A DNA stretch of 44,994 nucleotides from positions 1 to 44,994 of the forward strand of contig CACOMK010000006.1 in assembly GCA_902628305.1 (NCBI GenBank). The letters run 5' to 3'. This document shows positions 31,616-41,448 of the stretch, piece after piece (the first letter of the stretch is position 1; each line of letters opens with the position of its first letter). Source of the DNA: an uncultured Pelagibacteraceae bacterium. GTDB lineage: Bacteria > Pseudomonadota > Alphaproteobacteria > Pelagibacterales > Pelagibacteraceae. A program made the translations under genes and the position numbers. Below the pieces are notes generated by a model. It was not told the DNA's origin. It did no database searches and saw only the letters and a program-made list of their open reading frames with translations.

Positions 31616-32755
31616 TTATCCGTTGAGTAATCTAATAGCGTAATTCAGTTGATTATCAGTATCAGTTTTTATTCTAAAATCATCACCTTCCTCATTAACT
31701 TCAATATCAGGTCTAACACCTACTTCAGAAATAGATTTTCCTGAAGGTAGATAGTATTTTGATACAGTAAGACGTATCGCTCCTCGATTTTTAAGTGGAA
31801 TTATTGATTGAACTGAACCTTTTCCAAAGCTATTTTCACCAACAATAATAGCCCTCTTATGATCCTTTAACGCTCCAGCCACTATTTCAGATGCTGACGC
31901 TGATCCATAATTAATTAAAACTAATAAAGTCTTTCCGTCAGTAATGTCACCTTTTCTTGCAAACCACTTTCTATTTTCAGATTTTTTTCTGCTCTTTGTT
32001 GAAACTATTTCTCCGTTATCTAGAAAAAAATCAGAGATTTTGATAGCTTGTGATAAAAGTCCACCAGGATTGTTTCTTAGATCTAAAATAAATGAATTTA
32101 TCATTTTGTTTTTTTTTAAATCTTTTATTTGTTTCTCAATTTGATCACTACTATTATCATTAAATGAGGTAAGCCTTATATATCCGATACTTTCATCTAA
32201 AATTTCAGATTTTACTGATTGCACCTGAATAACTTCTCTTACAATATTAAATGTCAATGCTTTTTTAACACCCCTTCTTCTTACAATAAGCTCAATGGAA
32301 GTTCCTACTGGACCTCTCATAATATCAACAGCTTCGCTTAATGACTTTCCTTGAACTTGAATATTGTCAATTTTTACAATGTAGTCTCCAGCTTTCAATC
32401 CAGCTCTAGATGCTGGAGTGTCATCTATAGGAGAAATAACCTTCACTACACCAGCTTCCATACTTACTTCTATTCCAAGTCCTCCAAACTCTCCTTTAGT
32501 CTCAGTTTGCATTTCCTCAAAAATTTTAGGAGGCATATACACCGAATAAGGGTCTAATGATTGCAATAGACCATTAATTGCAGAGTCCATGCTTTCAGAT
32601 TGATCGATCTCATCAACATATTCTTTATTTATTTTTTCTAAAACTTCACCAAAAAGATCAATTTTTTTATAAATATCAATTTCAGCTGAAATAACTGTTT
32701 TATTTAAATAAAAAATAGAAAAAAAAATTATTAATAAAAATTTAATTTTTTTCAT
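31616..32755 (-). CDS. ctpA: C-terminal processing peptidase (S41)
   Basis: This is a periplasmic serine peptidase that trims C-termini of envelope proteins or activates cell-wall hydrolases. The 379-residue protein begins with a signal peptide (MKKIKFLLIIFFSIFYLNKT, hydrophobic core about 4-17, probable cleavage after VISA at 24), then a PDZ domain (FGGLGIEV to GDYIVKIDN, about 90-131), then the S41 core with the Ser/Lys dyad Ser287 in GSASASE and Lys312 in FGKGSVQ. Its start overlaps the rsfS stop by four bases. The M23 peptidase that often neighbours ctpA in Alphaproteobacteria is absent here. Confidence 0.95.
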   Translation of the reverse strand: MKKIKFLLIIFFSIFYLNKTVISAEIDIYKKIDLFGEVLEKINKEYVDEIDQSESMDSAINGLLQSLDPYSVYMPPKIFEEMQTETKGEFGGLGIEVSMEAGVVKVISPIDDTPASRAGLKAGDYIVKIDNIQVQGKSLSEAVDIMRGPVGTSIELIVRRRGVKKALTFNIVREVIQVQSVKSEILDESIGYIRLTSFNDNSSDQIEKQIKDLKKNKMINSFILDLRNNPGGLLSQAIKISDFFLDNGEIVSTKSRKKSENRKWFARKGDITDGKTLLVLINYGSASASEIVAGALKDHKRAIIVGENSFGKGSVQSIIPLKNRGAIRLTVSKYYLPSGKSISEVGVRPDIEVNEEGDDFRIKTDTDNQLNYAIRLLNG

Positions 32756-33102
32756 ATCATCACTTTTTCTTTTGGAATTAGTTCTGACCAGATTTTCTCT
32801 AATTCATAAAATTTTCTTTTTTCTGGGTGAAAAATATGAACAATCAAATCAATCCCATCAACAAGCTTCCATTCTCCACTTTCTTTGCCTTCAATTTTTG
32901 AGTCTTTTACACCGTTATTTTTAAGTTTTTCTAAAACTTGTTCTGATAAAGATTGGATATGTCTAGATGAAGTTCCACTTGCAATGATCATGTAATCAGC
33001 CATTGAACTTTTATCTTTAAGATCAATAGTTACAATGTCTTGAGCTTTATTGAGATCTAGTGTGTTGATTACAATTTCTTTTAAGTCTGAAATTTTGTCC
33101 AT
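32752..33102 (-). CDS. rsfS: Ribosome silencing factor
   Basis: RsfS binds ribosomal protein L14 and blocks subunit joining when nutrients are low. The 116-residue protein fits the DUF143/RsfS family: DLKDKSSMADYMIIASGTS at about 27-45, RHIQSLSEQV, and the terminal region WKLVDGIDLIVHIFHPEKR followed by YELEKIWS. Length is normal. It follows nadD by 17 bases and overlaps ctpA by four, as in many alphaproteobacterial nadD-rsfS pairs. The usual next gene, rlmH, is missing. Confidence 0.95.
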   Translation of the reverse strand: MDKISDLKEIVINTLDLNKAQDIVTIDLKDKSSMADYMIIASGTSSRHIQSLSEQVLEKLKNNGVKDSKIEGKESGEWKLVDGIDLIVHIFHPEKRKFYELEKIWSELIPKEKVMI

Positions 33103-33119
33103 TAATTGATTTTAGATTA

Positions 33120-33662
33120 TCAAATTTTCCTTAATTGAGAAGATGAAATGTTGACTTTATTAAACTCAATAAACTCTAGATTGGCCTTACTAAGTTGTTT
33201 AAATGTCTTTGATTTTAAAGAATTTTTTTTATACCCATGTCGGTCGAAAACTAGAATATTACATTTTTGTGAAATTAATTTAGATTTATGCCATTTATGA
33301 AAATTAATAAGGTTGTCAGCACCCATTAAAAAATAAATTTCAGTGCTTATATCTTTTTTTAAATGATTGATTAAATTTATAGTTTTATTTGATTTAATAA
33401 TTTTTTCATAAAATTTAACCTTAATAAATGAATTTGTACCAATTATTTTTTTACAATATTTAATTCTGTCAGCAACAGATGTCTTGCTCTCTTTTTTAAA
33501 TGGATTTTTTTTTGTTATTGCCCAAATAACTTTTTTGAGTTTAAATCTTTTTTTTGCTTCTTTAGAAATTGCCAAATGTCCTTTGTGAGCAGGATCAAAC
33601 GATCCACCCAATACACCAATTTTTATTTTTGAGTTATTCAATTTAATTTCTTGTTTTACCAT
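33120..33662 (-). CDS. nadD: Nicotinate-nucleotide adenylyltransferase, C-terminally short
   Basis: NadD adenylates nicotinate mononucleotide in NAD synthesis. The protein has the nucleotidyltransferase motif GGSFDPAHKGH (HxGH type) close to its start and ends with SSSQLRKI, the ISSTxIR motif; other NadD proteins continue about 20-30 residues past this motif with an LLPxxVxxYI segment. Here TGA follows at once and further codons in that frame soon stop, so the end is real in this sequence. I chose ATG 33662 (MVKQEIK, 180 residues); ATG 33677 adds five residues. Either way the start overlaps the proA end. Confidence 0.9.
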   Translation of the reverse strand: MVKQEIKLNNSKIKIGVLGGSFDPAHKGHLAISKEAKKRFKLKKVIWAITKKNPFKKESKTSVADRIKYCKKIIGTNSFIKVKFYEKIIKSNKTINLINHLKKDISTEIYFLMGADNLINFHKWHKSKLISQKCNILVFDRHGYKKNSLKSKTFKQLSKANLEFIEFNKVNISSSQLRKI

Positions 33663-34893
33663 TACTAGTGATTTCATATTTATATGAAATCAATTGATTT
33701 AAACCTACAGGACCTCTTGGTGGTAGTGTATTAGTAGAAATTCCAACTTCACCACCAAATCCAAATTCACCGCCATCAGCAAATTGAGTTGAGGTATTAT
33801 GCATTGCAATTGAGCTTTTAACATTTTTTAAGAAATAATTTGCTGTCTTTTTATTTTTTGTAATGATGGAGTCGGTGTGCATAGTTCCGTATTTGTTGAT
33901 ATGTTTAATTGCATCTTCAGAATTTTTAACAACTTTAACAGATACAATTGATGCTAAATATTCTGTTGACCAATCTTTTTCTTTTGCAGGATATACTTGA
34001 CCTTTGTAATAACTCTTCAAAATCTTATCACCAATTATTTTGCAACCTTTATTTTCAAGTACTTGCAAAATAGGATTGCTAAATTTTTTTACTATATTTT
34101 TATGAATAAGAATAGTTTCAGTCGCACCACAAATACTGGTATTTCTTAATTTAGCGTTATAGACAACTTCTTTAGCCATTTTTAATTCTGCATCTTTATC
34201 TATATAAGTATGACAAAGTCCCTCTAAGTGCCCAATTATAGGTACTTTGGATAATTCTAAAACTTTTTTAACTAAATTTTTTCCTCCACGAGGTATGATG
34301 ACATCGATATATTTTTTCATTTTAGAAAGCATAATATCAACAAGCCTCCTTTGTTTTGAATCGATAAATTGTATAAAGTTTTCATCAACTTTATTTTTTT
34401 TAAGTGCTTTTCTAAACAACTTAGCTAAAGCTTTATTTGAATTTATGGCTTCAGAGCCCCCTTTCAAAATCACTACATTTCCAGATTTAAAACAAAGACT
34501 AGCAACATCAGATGTTACATTTGGTCTACTTTCATAAATAACTCCAATAACTCCAATTGGTATTGACACTCTTTTAATATTCAAACCATTTGGTCTTTTC
34601 CATTTTTCTAAAGTGCTATCTACAGGGTCCCTTAATTTAGCTATTTTTAAAATAGAATTTATAATTCCATCTAATTTATTTTCATTTAAATGAAGTCTTT
34701 TGATTAAGTTCTCTTTTAACCCTTTTTTTCTTGCGTAATTAATATCTTTTGAATTTTCATTAATAATAAATTTTTTTTCATTCTTAATTAATTTTGCGTA
34801 ATCATTTAAGACTTTATTTTTTACTTCAGTTGCAACTTTATACTCACTAGCCTTTCGAGCTTTTATTCCAATTAAATTCATATATTTAATCAT
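33643..34893 (-). CDS. proA: Glutamate-5-semialdehyde dehydrogenase (gamma-glutamyl phosphate reductase)
   Basis: ProA reduces gamma-glutamyl phosphate in proline synthesis. The 416-residue protein has the aldehyde dehydrogenase-like fold with VIGVIYESRPNVTSDVASLC around 115-134, GSEAINSN for cofactor, PRGGKNLV near 201-208 and the catalytic Cys255 in NTSICGATE. The STQFADGGEFGFGGEVGIST segment toward the end is also typical. ATG 34893 follows the proB stop directly; ATG 34881 (MNLIG) is an alternative start. The gene end overlaps nadD by 20-35 bases. Confidence 0.96.
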   Translation of the reverse strand: MIKYMNLIGIKARKASEYKVATEVKNKVLNDYAKLIKNEKKFIINENSKDINYARKKGLKENLIKRLHLNENKLDGIINSILKIAKLRDPVDSTLEKWKRPNGLNIKRVSIPIGVIGVIYESRPNVTSDVASLCFKSGNVVILKGGSEAINSNKALAKLFRKALKKNKVDENFIQFIDSKQRRLVDIMLSKMKKYIDVIIPRGGKNLVKKVLELSKVPIIGHLEGLCHTYIDKDAELKMAKEVVYNAKLRNTSICGATETILIHKNIVKKFSNPILQVLENKGCKIIGDKILKSYYKGQVYPAKEKDWSTEYLASIVSVKVVKNSEDAIKHINKYGTMHTDSIITKNKKTANYFLKNVKSSIAMHNTSTQFADGGEFGFGGEVGISTNTLPPRGPVGLNQLISYKYEITSNGKTRN

Positions 34894-36988
<2,095 letters not shown>

Positions 36989-37004
36989 TTAATTGGTTGT
37001 ACTA

Positions 37005-37259
37005 TTAATTGGGCTTTACAGAAACGAAAGTTCTATCTGATTTAGATTTTTTGAAGACAACTTTCCCTTTAACAACTGAAAATATTGAATGATCTTTACC
37101 CATACCAACATTTTCACCCGGAAAAATCTTAGTTCCTCTTTGTCTAACAATTATGTTTCCAGGAATTACTGTTTCACCACCATACTTTTTTACACCAAGT
37201 CTTCTACCGGCACTATCTCGTCCGTTTCGTGATGATCCACCTGCTTTTTTTGTTGCCAT
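37005..37259 (-). CDS. rpmA: 50S ribosomal protein L27
   Basis: L27 reaches into the peptidyl transferase centre. The 84-residue protein begins [20 protein letters not shown] and contains [19 protein letters not shown], both diagnostic; the N-terminus is the uncleaved alphaproteobacterial kind. It follows rplU by 14 bases and precedes obgE by 31 bases, the standard rplU-rpmA-obgE unit. Confidence 0.97.
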   Translation of the reverse strand: MATKKAGGSSRNGRDSAGRRLGVKKYGGETVIPGNIIVRQRGTKIFPGENVGMGKDHSIFSVVKGKVVFKKSKSDRTFVSVKPN

Positions 37260-37273
37260 AATTTACCTAATAA

Positions 37274-37672
37274 CTATTTACTTACTGCTTCCTTAACTTC
37301 TTCTTTTTTTGAAGTTTTAGAAATTTTTTCAGCCTCTGATAACACTTTACCATCTTTTGAAAAAATTTTGTTAATTCTTATCATAGAATATTCTTGTCTA
37401 TGCCCATTTTTTCTTCTTGAATTTTGTCTTCTTCTTTTTTTAAAAATTAAAATAGTTCTATTTTTACTATTTTTAATTAAATCAGCTTCTACTTTTGCAC
37501 CCTCAACATTCGGAGTTCCAATTTCAATTGATTTGTTATCACCGTATGCCAAAATTTCATTAAACTCTATTTTGGTCTCAGGTTTAGAGTCTGGTAGTTT
37601 TTCAATCTTTAGTATTTCTCCAGATTTTACTTTATACTGTTTTCCACCTGTTTTTATTACTGCGTATGACAT
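37274..37672 (-). CDS. rplU: 50S ribosomal protein L21 with charged C-terminal extension
   Basis: L21 binds 23S rRNA. The first ~103 residues are a normal L21 (MSYAVIKTGGKQYKV, the Lys/Arg-rich KKRRRQNSRRKNGHRQEY near 78-95, then IRINKI). About 29 further residues, rich in Lys, Glu, Ser and Ala, form a low-complexity tail, as in L19 in this window. It is the first gene of its operon, with a strong promoter-like element about 30 bases upstream. Confidence 0.96.
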   Translation of the reverse strand: MSYAVIKTGGKQYKVKSGEILKIEKLPDSKPETKIEFNEILAYGDNKSIEIGTPNVEGAKVEADLIKNSKNRTILIFKKRRRQNSRRKNGHRQEYSMIRINKIFSKDGKVLSEAEKISKTSKKEEVKEAVSK

Positions 37673-37699
37673 AGTATGATTTAATTTAAAGTTACCGCA

Positions 37700-37727
37700 A
37701 TATAGTTGTAGTCAGCTTTTAGTCAAG
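37700..37727 (-). promoter_or_regulatory. Sigma-70 promoter for the rplU-rpmA-obgE operon
   Basis: On the - strand CTTGAC (37727-37722) and CTATAT (37705-37700) are separated by 16 bases, an exact match of both boxes to the alphaproteobacterial consensus CTTGAC-N17-CTATAT with spacing one base short. It lies in the 64-base gap between the gloB stop and the rplU start, leaving an expected leader of about 20 bases. Confidence 0.7.
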
Positions 37728-37736
37728 TTGAATTAA

Positions 37737-38456
37737 TTAGAAATTATCCTTAAAATCTCTTAATTTTGAAAAAGTTTCTACATCTTTTGCTCTTAAAAAT
37801 ATATTACAATCCATTTCCTCTTTTAAAGTTGAGGGTATGGTAGGAATTCCATTTTCTCTTAATTTTTCTATTTTTTCTATTTTTTTTTGTAAATCCTTAT
37901 TATCAGGATCATATTTTTTGCAAAATTTTGCATTGTTAAGAGTGTATTCATGACCACAATAAATTCTTGTATCTTCTGGCAATATCTTAATTTTTCTCAA
38001 AGATTCAAACATATCCATATAAGAGCCTTCAAATATTCTGCCACAACCAAGTGAAAAAAGCGTATCTCCAGTAAAAACTAATTTTTCATTAAAAAAATTA
38101 AAACAAATATGGCCTGAAGTGTGTCCAGGGATATGCATAATTTTAGCTTCAAAGTTTTCCGCTTTCCATATTTGATTGTCTTCTAACAATATGTCTATCC
38201 CAGGTATTCTTTTTGAGTCTCCTTTAAAACCTGCAACAAGTGATCCATATTTTTTTTTTAATTTTTGATTTCCTCCGATATGATCATAATGATGATGAGT
38301 ATTTAAAATATATTTTAATTTTATATTTTTATTTTTTAGGAAATTTATTACTGGTTCAGAATCGCCAGGATCTACAACACACGCAAAACTGTTAGTGTCG
38401 TCTATGATCAAATAGCTATAATTATCTTGAAGACAAGGTATAATTTCAATACGCAT
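37737..38456 (-). CDS. gloB: Hydroxyacylglutathione hydrolase (glyoxalase II)
   Basis: GloB hydrolyses S-lactoylglutathione to lactate and glutathione in methylglyoxal detoxification. The 239-residue metallo-beta-lactamase-fold protein has the binuclear metal motif NTHHHYDHIGGN near 52-63, HIPGHTSGH around 108-116, FTGDTLFSLGCGR and CGHEYT, the glyoxalase II set of ligands. It ends a metX-metW-gloB operon, one base after metW. A related persulfide or other thioester hydrolase role is possible in the superfamily, but the length and motifs fit GloB. Confidence 0.92.
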   Translation of the reverse strand: MRIEIIPCLQDNYSYLIIDDTNSFACVVDPGDSEPVINFLKNKNIKLKYILNTHHHYDHIGGNQKLKKKYGSLVAGFKGDSKRIPGIDILLEDNQIWKAENFEAKIMHIPGHTSGHICFNFFNEKLVFTGDTLFSLGCGRIFEGSYMDMFESLRKIKILPEDTRIYCGHEYTLNNAKFCKKYDPDNKDLQKKIEKIEKLRENGIPTIPSTLKEEMDCNIFLRAKDVETFSKLRDFKDNF

Positions 38457-38457
38457 T

Positions 38458-39054
38458 TTATTTTTCTATCAAAAATATGCCAAGATCTGCAAACAAATTT
38501 TTAACCCCTAAATTACTCTCATTTATTATTGATGAATTAAGATTATTTAGACCTAGTGATTTAAAAATCTTTATATCTTTTGATTTTACAAAATGAAAAA
38601 AATCTTTGATTGTGCACATGTGTAAATTCGGAGTATTATACCATTCATCTGGTAATGTTTTCGTAATTGGCATTGTGCCTTTAAGTAATAGATGAAGTCT
38701 TACTTTCCAATATCCAAAATTAGGAATAGTAACTATTGCCTTTTTTCCAACTCTTAAAAGTTCATCTAAAACTAATTCAGGATTAAGAAAAGCTTGAAGT
38801 GTTTGACTTAAAATAACATAATCAAATGATTTGTCTGGAAATTGCTTTAAATCTTTCTCAGCATTTCCTTCAATTACAGTTAAACCTTTTGCAATACATT
38901 CTTGAACTTTTTCTTTTGAAATCTCTAATCCTCTTATATTTATGTTTTTATTATCTCTTAAAAATTTCATCAAAGTTCCATCTGCACAACCTACATCTAA
39001 GACTTTCTTATCTTTTTCGACTAAATCTGCTATTACCTGAAATTCATTTTTCAT
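38458..39054 (-). CDS. metW: Methionine biosynthesis protein MetW
   Basis: MetW is a SAM-methyltransferase-fold protein that partners MetX in bacteria using the acetyl-homoserine route and is thought to support MetX activity. The 198-residue protein has the cofactor loop VLDVGCADGTLMKFL near 18-32, YVILSQTLQAFLNPELVLDE (about 80-99) and IPNFGYWKVRLHLLLKG (about 115-131), all typical of MetW. It starts two bases after metX and is followed by gloB after one base, so it shares the SAM-II-controlled transcript. Confidence 0.95.
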   Translation of the reverse strand: MKNEFQVIADLVEKDKKVLDVGCADGTLMKFLRDNKNINIRGLEISKEKVQECIAKGLTVIEGNAEKDLKQFPDKSFDYVILSQTLQAFLNPELVLDELLRVGKKAIVTIPNFGYWKVRLHLLLKGTMPITKTLPDEWYNTPNLHMCTIKDFFHFVKSKDIKIFKSLGLNNLNSSIINESNLGVKNLFADLGIFLIEK

Positions 39055-39056
39055 AA

Positions 39057-40172
39057 TTAATTTTCCTCATAAGCTTTATCTAAAAAGTTTTTAAGTGCAT
39101 TTAAGAAATCTGGAACGTCTAGTAAAAAGGAGTCGTGACCTTTATCTGACTCAATTTCCACAAATCCAACATCAGCTCCTATTGAGTTTAAAGCAATTAC
39201 AATGTCTTTATTCTCCTGCGTTGGATAAAGCCAATCTGATGTAAATGAGATTATAAAAAATTTCGCTTTAGTATTTGTAAATGCATCTGAAAGATTGCCT
39301 TTGAATTGTTTTGCTAAATCAAAATAATCCATAGCTCTTGTTATATAAAGATAGCTATTAGCATCAAATCTATCTACAAAAACTGAACCCTGATATCTTA
39401 AATAACTTTCTATTTGAAAATCAGCGTCAAATCCAAATTTAAGATCTTCTCTTTCTTGTAACTTTCTTCCAAATTTTTCCTGCAAACCTTTTTTAGATAA
39501 ATAAGTTATATGAGCCGCCATTCTAGCAACAGCCAATCCTTTTCCAGGATTAGTTTCATTTGATATGTAGTTTCCATCTTTCCAGTTGTTATCAGCTGTA
39601 ATAGCTTGTCTACCTAGTTCGTTAAAAGCAATATTTTGTGCTGAATGACTGGATGTGGTTGCTATAGGTATCACAGTTTTAGATTTATCAGGAAAGTTAC
39701 TAATAAACTGAAGGACCTGCATTCCTCCCATTGAACCTCCAGCTACAGAGAAAAGTTTTTTGATCCCAAAATGATTAAGCAAATTATATTGCGCATTTAC
39801 CATATCATTAATAGTGATAACTGGAAAATTTGTTCCAAAAATATTTTGATTAGAATCTTTGTGACTTGGACCATATGAACCCATACATCCACCAATTACG
39901 TTAGAGCAAATAACAAAATATTTATTTGTATTAATAGCTTTTCCAGGACCTACTGCATAACTCCACCAGCCATCTTTTTTAGTTACAGGGTTTATTCCAG
40001 TTACAAACTGATCACCCGTTAAAGCGTGAAAAACTAATATTGCGTTATCCTTTTTTGAATTTAGAGAACCATAAGTTTCGTACGCAATGGGAAAATTTTG
40101 AATAGTTTTTCCACAGTCTAACTTTAGTGGTTTTTTAACAATTAATGTTTTTATAATCTTCTCAGTATTCAT
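39057..40172 (-). CDS. metX: Homoserine O-acetyltransferase
   Basis: MetX activates homoserine (with acetyl-CoA in most members, succinyl-CoA in some) for direct sulfhydrylation in methionine synthesis. The 371-residue alpha/beta-hydrolase-fold protein has the nucleophile Ser147 in AGGSMGGMQ, Asp313 in TSDWLYP and His346 in KGHDSFLLD, a full triad, plus FHALTGDQFV near 49-58. It is the first gene of metX-metW-gloB and is preceded by a SAM-II riboswitch, so its expression should fall when SAM is plentiful. The acyl donor cannot be decided from sequence. Confidence 0.95.
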   Translation of the reverse strand: MNTEKIIKTLIVKKPLKLDCGKTIQNFPIAYETYGSLNSKKDNAILVFHALTGDQFVTGINPVTKKDGWWSYAVGPGKAINTNKYFVICSNVIGGCMGSYGPSHKDSNQNIFGTNFPVITINDMVNAQYNLLNHFGIKKLFSVAGGSMGGMQVLQFISNFPDKSKTVIPIATTSSHSAQNIAFNELGRQAITADNNWKDGNYISNETNPGKGLAVARMAAHITYLSKKGLQEKFGRKLQEREDLKFGFDADFQIESYLRYQGSVFVDRFDANSYLYITRAMDYFDLAKQFKGNLSDAFTNTKAKFFIISFTSDWLYPTQENKDIVIALNSIGADVGFVEIESDKGHDSFLLDVPDFLNALKNFLDKAYEEN

Positions 40173-40204
40173 ATTTTAGGCCTATTTTGAATTGAGAGAA
40201 AAAA

Positions 40205-40258
40205 AACTATTTTAGCGGTTTTTTTTAAGCGCTCGCAATTCAGTTAAATCAGCGCATG
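40205..40258 (-). promoter_or_regulatory. SAM-II riboswitch upstream of metX
   Basis: On the - strand the leader contains the SAM-II core nearly unchanged: GCGCTGATTTAAC, then TTGCGAGCGC closing the P1 stem (GCGCT with AGCGC), an A-rich joining strand, and the 3' CGCTAAAA that forms the pseudoknot. It closely follows the known marine SAM-II aptamer. The class binds S-adenosylmethionine and usually lowers translation of met genes; metX begins about 33 bases downstream. A8 (40226-40219) and T8 (40206-40199) runs flank the last pseudoknot strand. Confidence 0.92.
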
Positions 40259-40261
40259 AAT

Positions 40262-40290
40262 TTTTTACTAGAACTTATTTATTATGTCAA
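40262..40290 (-). promoter_or_regulatory. Probable promoter of the metX operon
   Basis: On the - strand a perfect TTGACA (40290-40285) is followed after 17 bases by TAAAAA (40267-40262), a weak -10 box. Transcription would begin at or just before the 5' edge of the SAM-II aptamer, as expected for a riboswitch leader. Confidence 0.5.
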
Positions 40291-40362
40291 TTTTTTAAAA
40301 AAATCTCTTATTCTCTATAAAATTTTGTAATTTTATCTATAAAGAACCCATAAATTAAAAAA

Positions 40363-41448
40363 ATGATAACTCCAAATTTCAAAAAATTTGATATAGAGGC
40401 CTATAAGCCTGGTAAATCAAAAGTTAAGAAACTTAAAAGGGTAATAAAGCTATCTGCAAATGAGTCTGCTTTAGGCATGAGTCCTAAAGCAAAGAGAATA
40501 ATATCAAATAAAAATCTAAGTTTAGATAAATATCCAGATGGAAAATCTCAAAATTTAAGAAAAGCAATATCTAAAGCTTATAAGTGTAATTCTGAGAAAA
40601 TTATTTGTGGAGCAGGTTCAGATGAAGTTATTCAAATGATCTGCCAATTATTTTTAAACCCAAAAGATGAGGTTGTGGTACCGGAATATAGTTTTTTAAT
40701 GTATAGAATTTATTCAAAAATTGTTGGTGCAAAAGTTATATTTGCTAAAGAAATTAATTTTAAAGTTTCAGTAAAAGAAATTTTAAAAAAAATTTCAAAA
40801 AAAACTAAAATTGTCTTTATAGCTAACCCAAATAATCCAACAGGAACTTATTTAACTAAAAAAGAGATTGTAGAATTAAGAAAAAAATTAAATAAAAAAA
40901 TTTTATTAGTTATCGATGATGCTTATGCAGAATATATGAAAAATAAAGATTATACCTCGGGCCTGGATTTGTTTAAGAATAAAGATAATGTTTTTATACT
41001 TAGAACATTTTCTAAAATGTTTGGATTAGCCTCTTTAAGAGTAGGTTGGGGATATGGATCAAAAAAAATTGTGAATGCTCTAAATGTTATTAAACCTCCA
41101 TTTAATATAAATGGTATTGCTCAATTAGCCGCTTCCGAGTCGCTAAAGGATAAAAAATTTATAAATAAATCGGTCAAACATAATTTGTTGTATTCTAATA
41201 AAATTAAGAAATTTCTCGAAACATATAATATTTTTTCAAATCCAGTTTCAGCAAATTTTTTGTTACTGAGTTTTGAAAAATGCAAGTATTCAGCAAGATT
41301 CTTGTATGAAAAACTTAAAAATAAGGGGATTATATTAAGATCAACAGAGGATGGTTATCATATAAAGAATAAATTAAGATTAACTATTGGATCAAAAAAA
41401 GAAAACTTAAAATTTATTAATACTATTAAACAAGTATTGCAAAAATGA
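40363..41448 (+). CDS. hisC: Histidinol-phosphate / aromatic aminotransferase (HisC type)
   Basis: A PLP-dependent class II aminotransferase of 361 residues. Visible are KLSANESALGMSPKA near 29-43, GAGSDEVIQMICQLF for cofactor phosphate, NPNNPTGTYL around 156-165, DDAYAEYM and the PLP-binding Lys218 in TFSKMFGLASLRVGWG. HisC makes histidinol phosphate, but in Alphaproteobacteria a HisC paralogue next to tyrA commonly serves tyrosine and phenylalanine synthesis. The tyrA gene here overlaps hisC by four bases, so an aromatic or double role is likely. Confidence 0.9.
   Translation: MITPNFKKFDIEAYKPGKSKVKKLKRVIKLSANESALGMSPKAKRIISNKNLSLDKYPDGKSQNLRKAISKAYKCNSEKIICGAGSDEVIQMICQLFLNPKDEVVVPEYSFLMYRIYSKIVGAKVIFAKEINFKVSVKEILKKISKKTKIVFIANPNNPTGTYLTKKEIVELRKKLNKKILLVIDDAYAEYMKNKDYTSGLDLFKNKDNVFILRTFSKMFGLASLRVGWGYGSKKIVNALNVIKPPFNINGIAQLAASESLKDKKFINKSVKHNLLYSNKIKKFLETYNIFSNPVSANFLLLSFEKCKYSARFLYEKLKNKGIILRSTEDGYHIKNKLRLTIGSKKENLKFINTIKQVLQK

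Larger units (their letters stand above)
40173..40362. other. Divergent intergenic region between metX and hisC
   Basis: This 190-base gap is the largest in the window. The metX side holds the SAM-II riboswitch and its promoter. The hisC side (about 40291-40362) is A/T-rich with two CTATAA boxes (40315-40320 and 40337-40342) that could be -10 elements for hisC-tyrA, but no convincing -35 partner is seen. No small ORF with a credible ribosome site was found. Confidence 0.6.

Noticed and set aside
40199..40226. Intrinsic terminator in the metX leader
   Set aside because: The only possible stem before the U-run is A-U pairs; a G/C stem directly upstream is lacking, so it is better read as part of the riboswitch platform.
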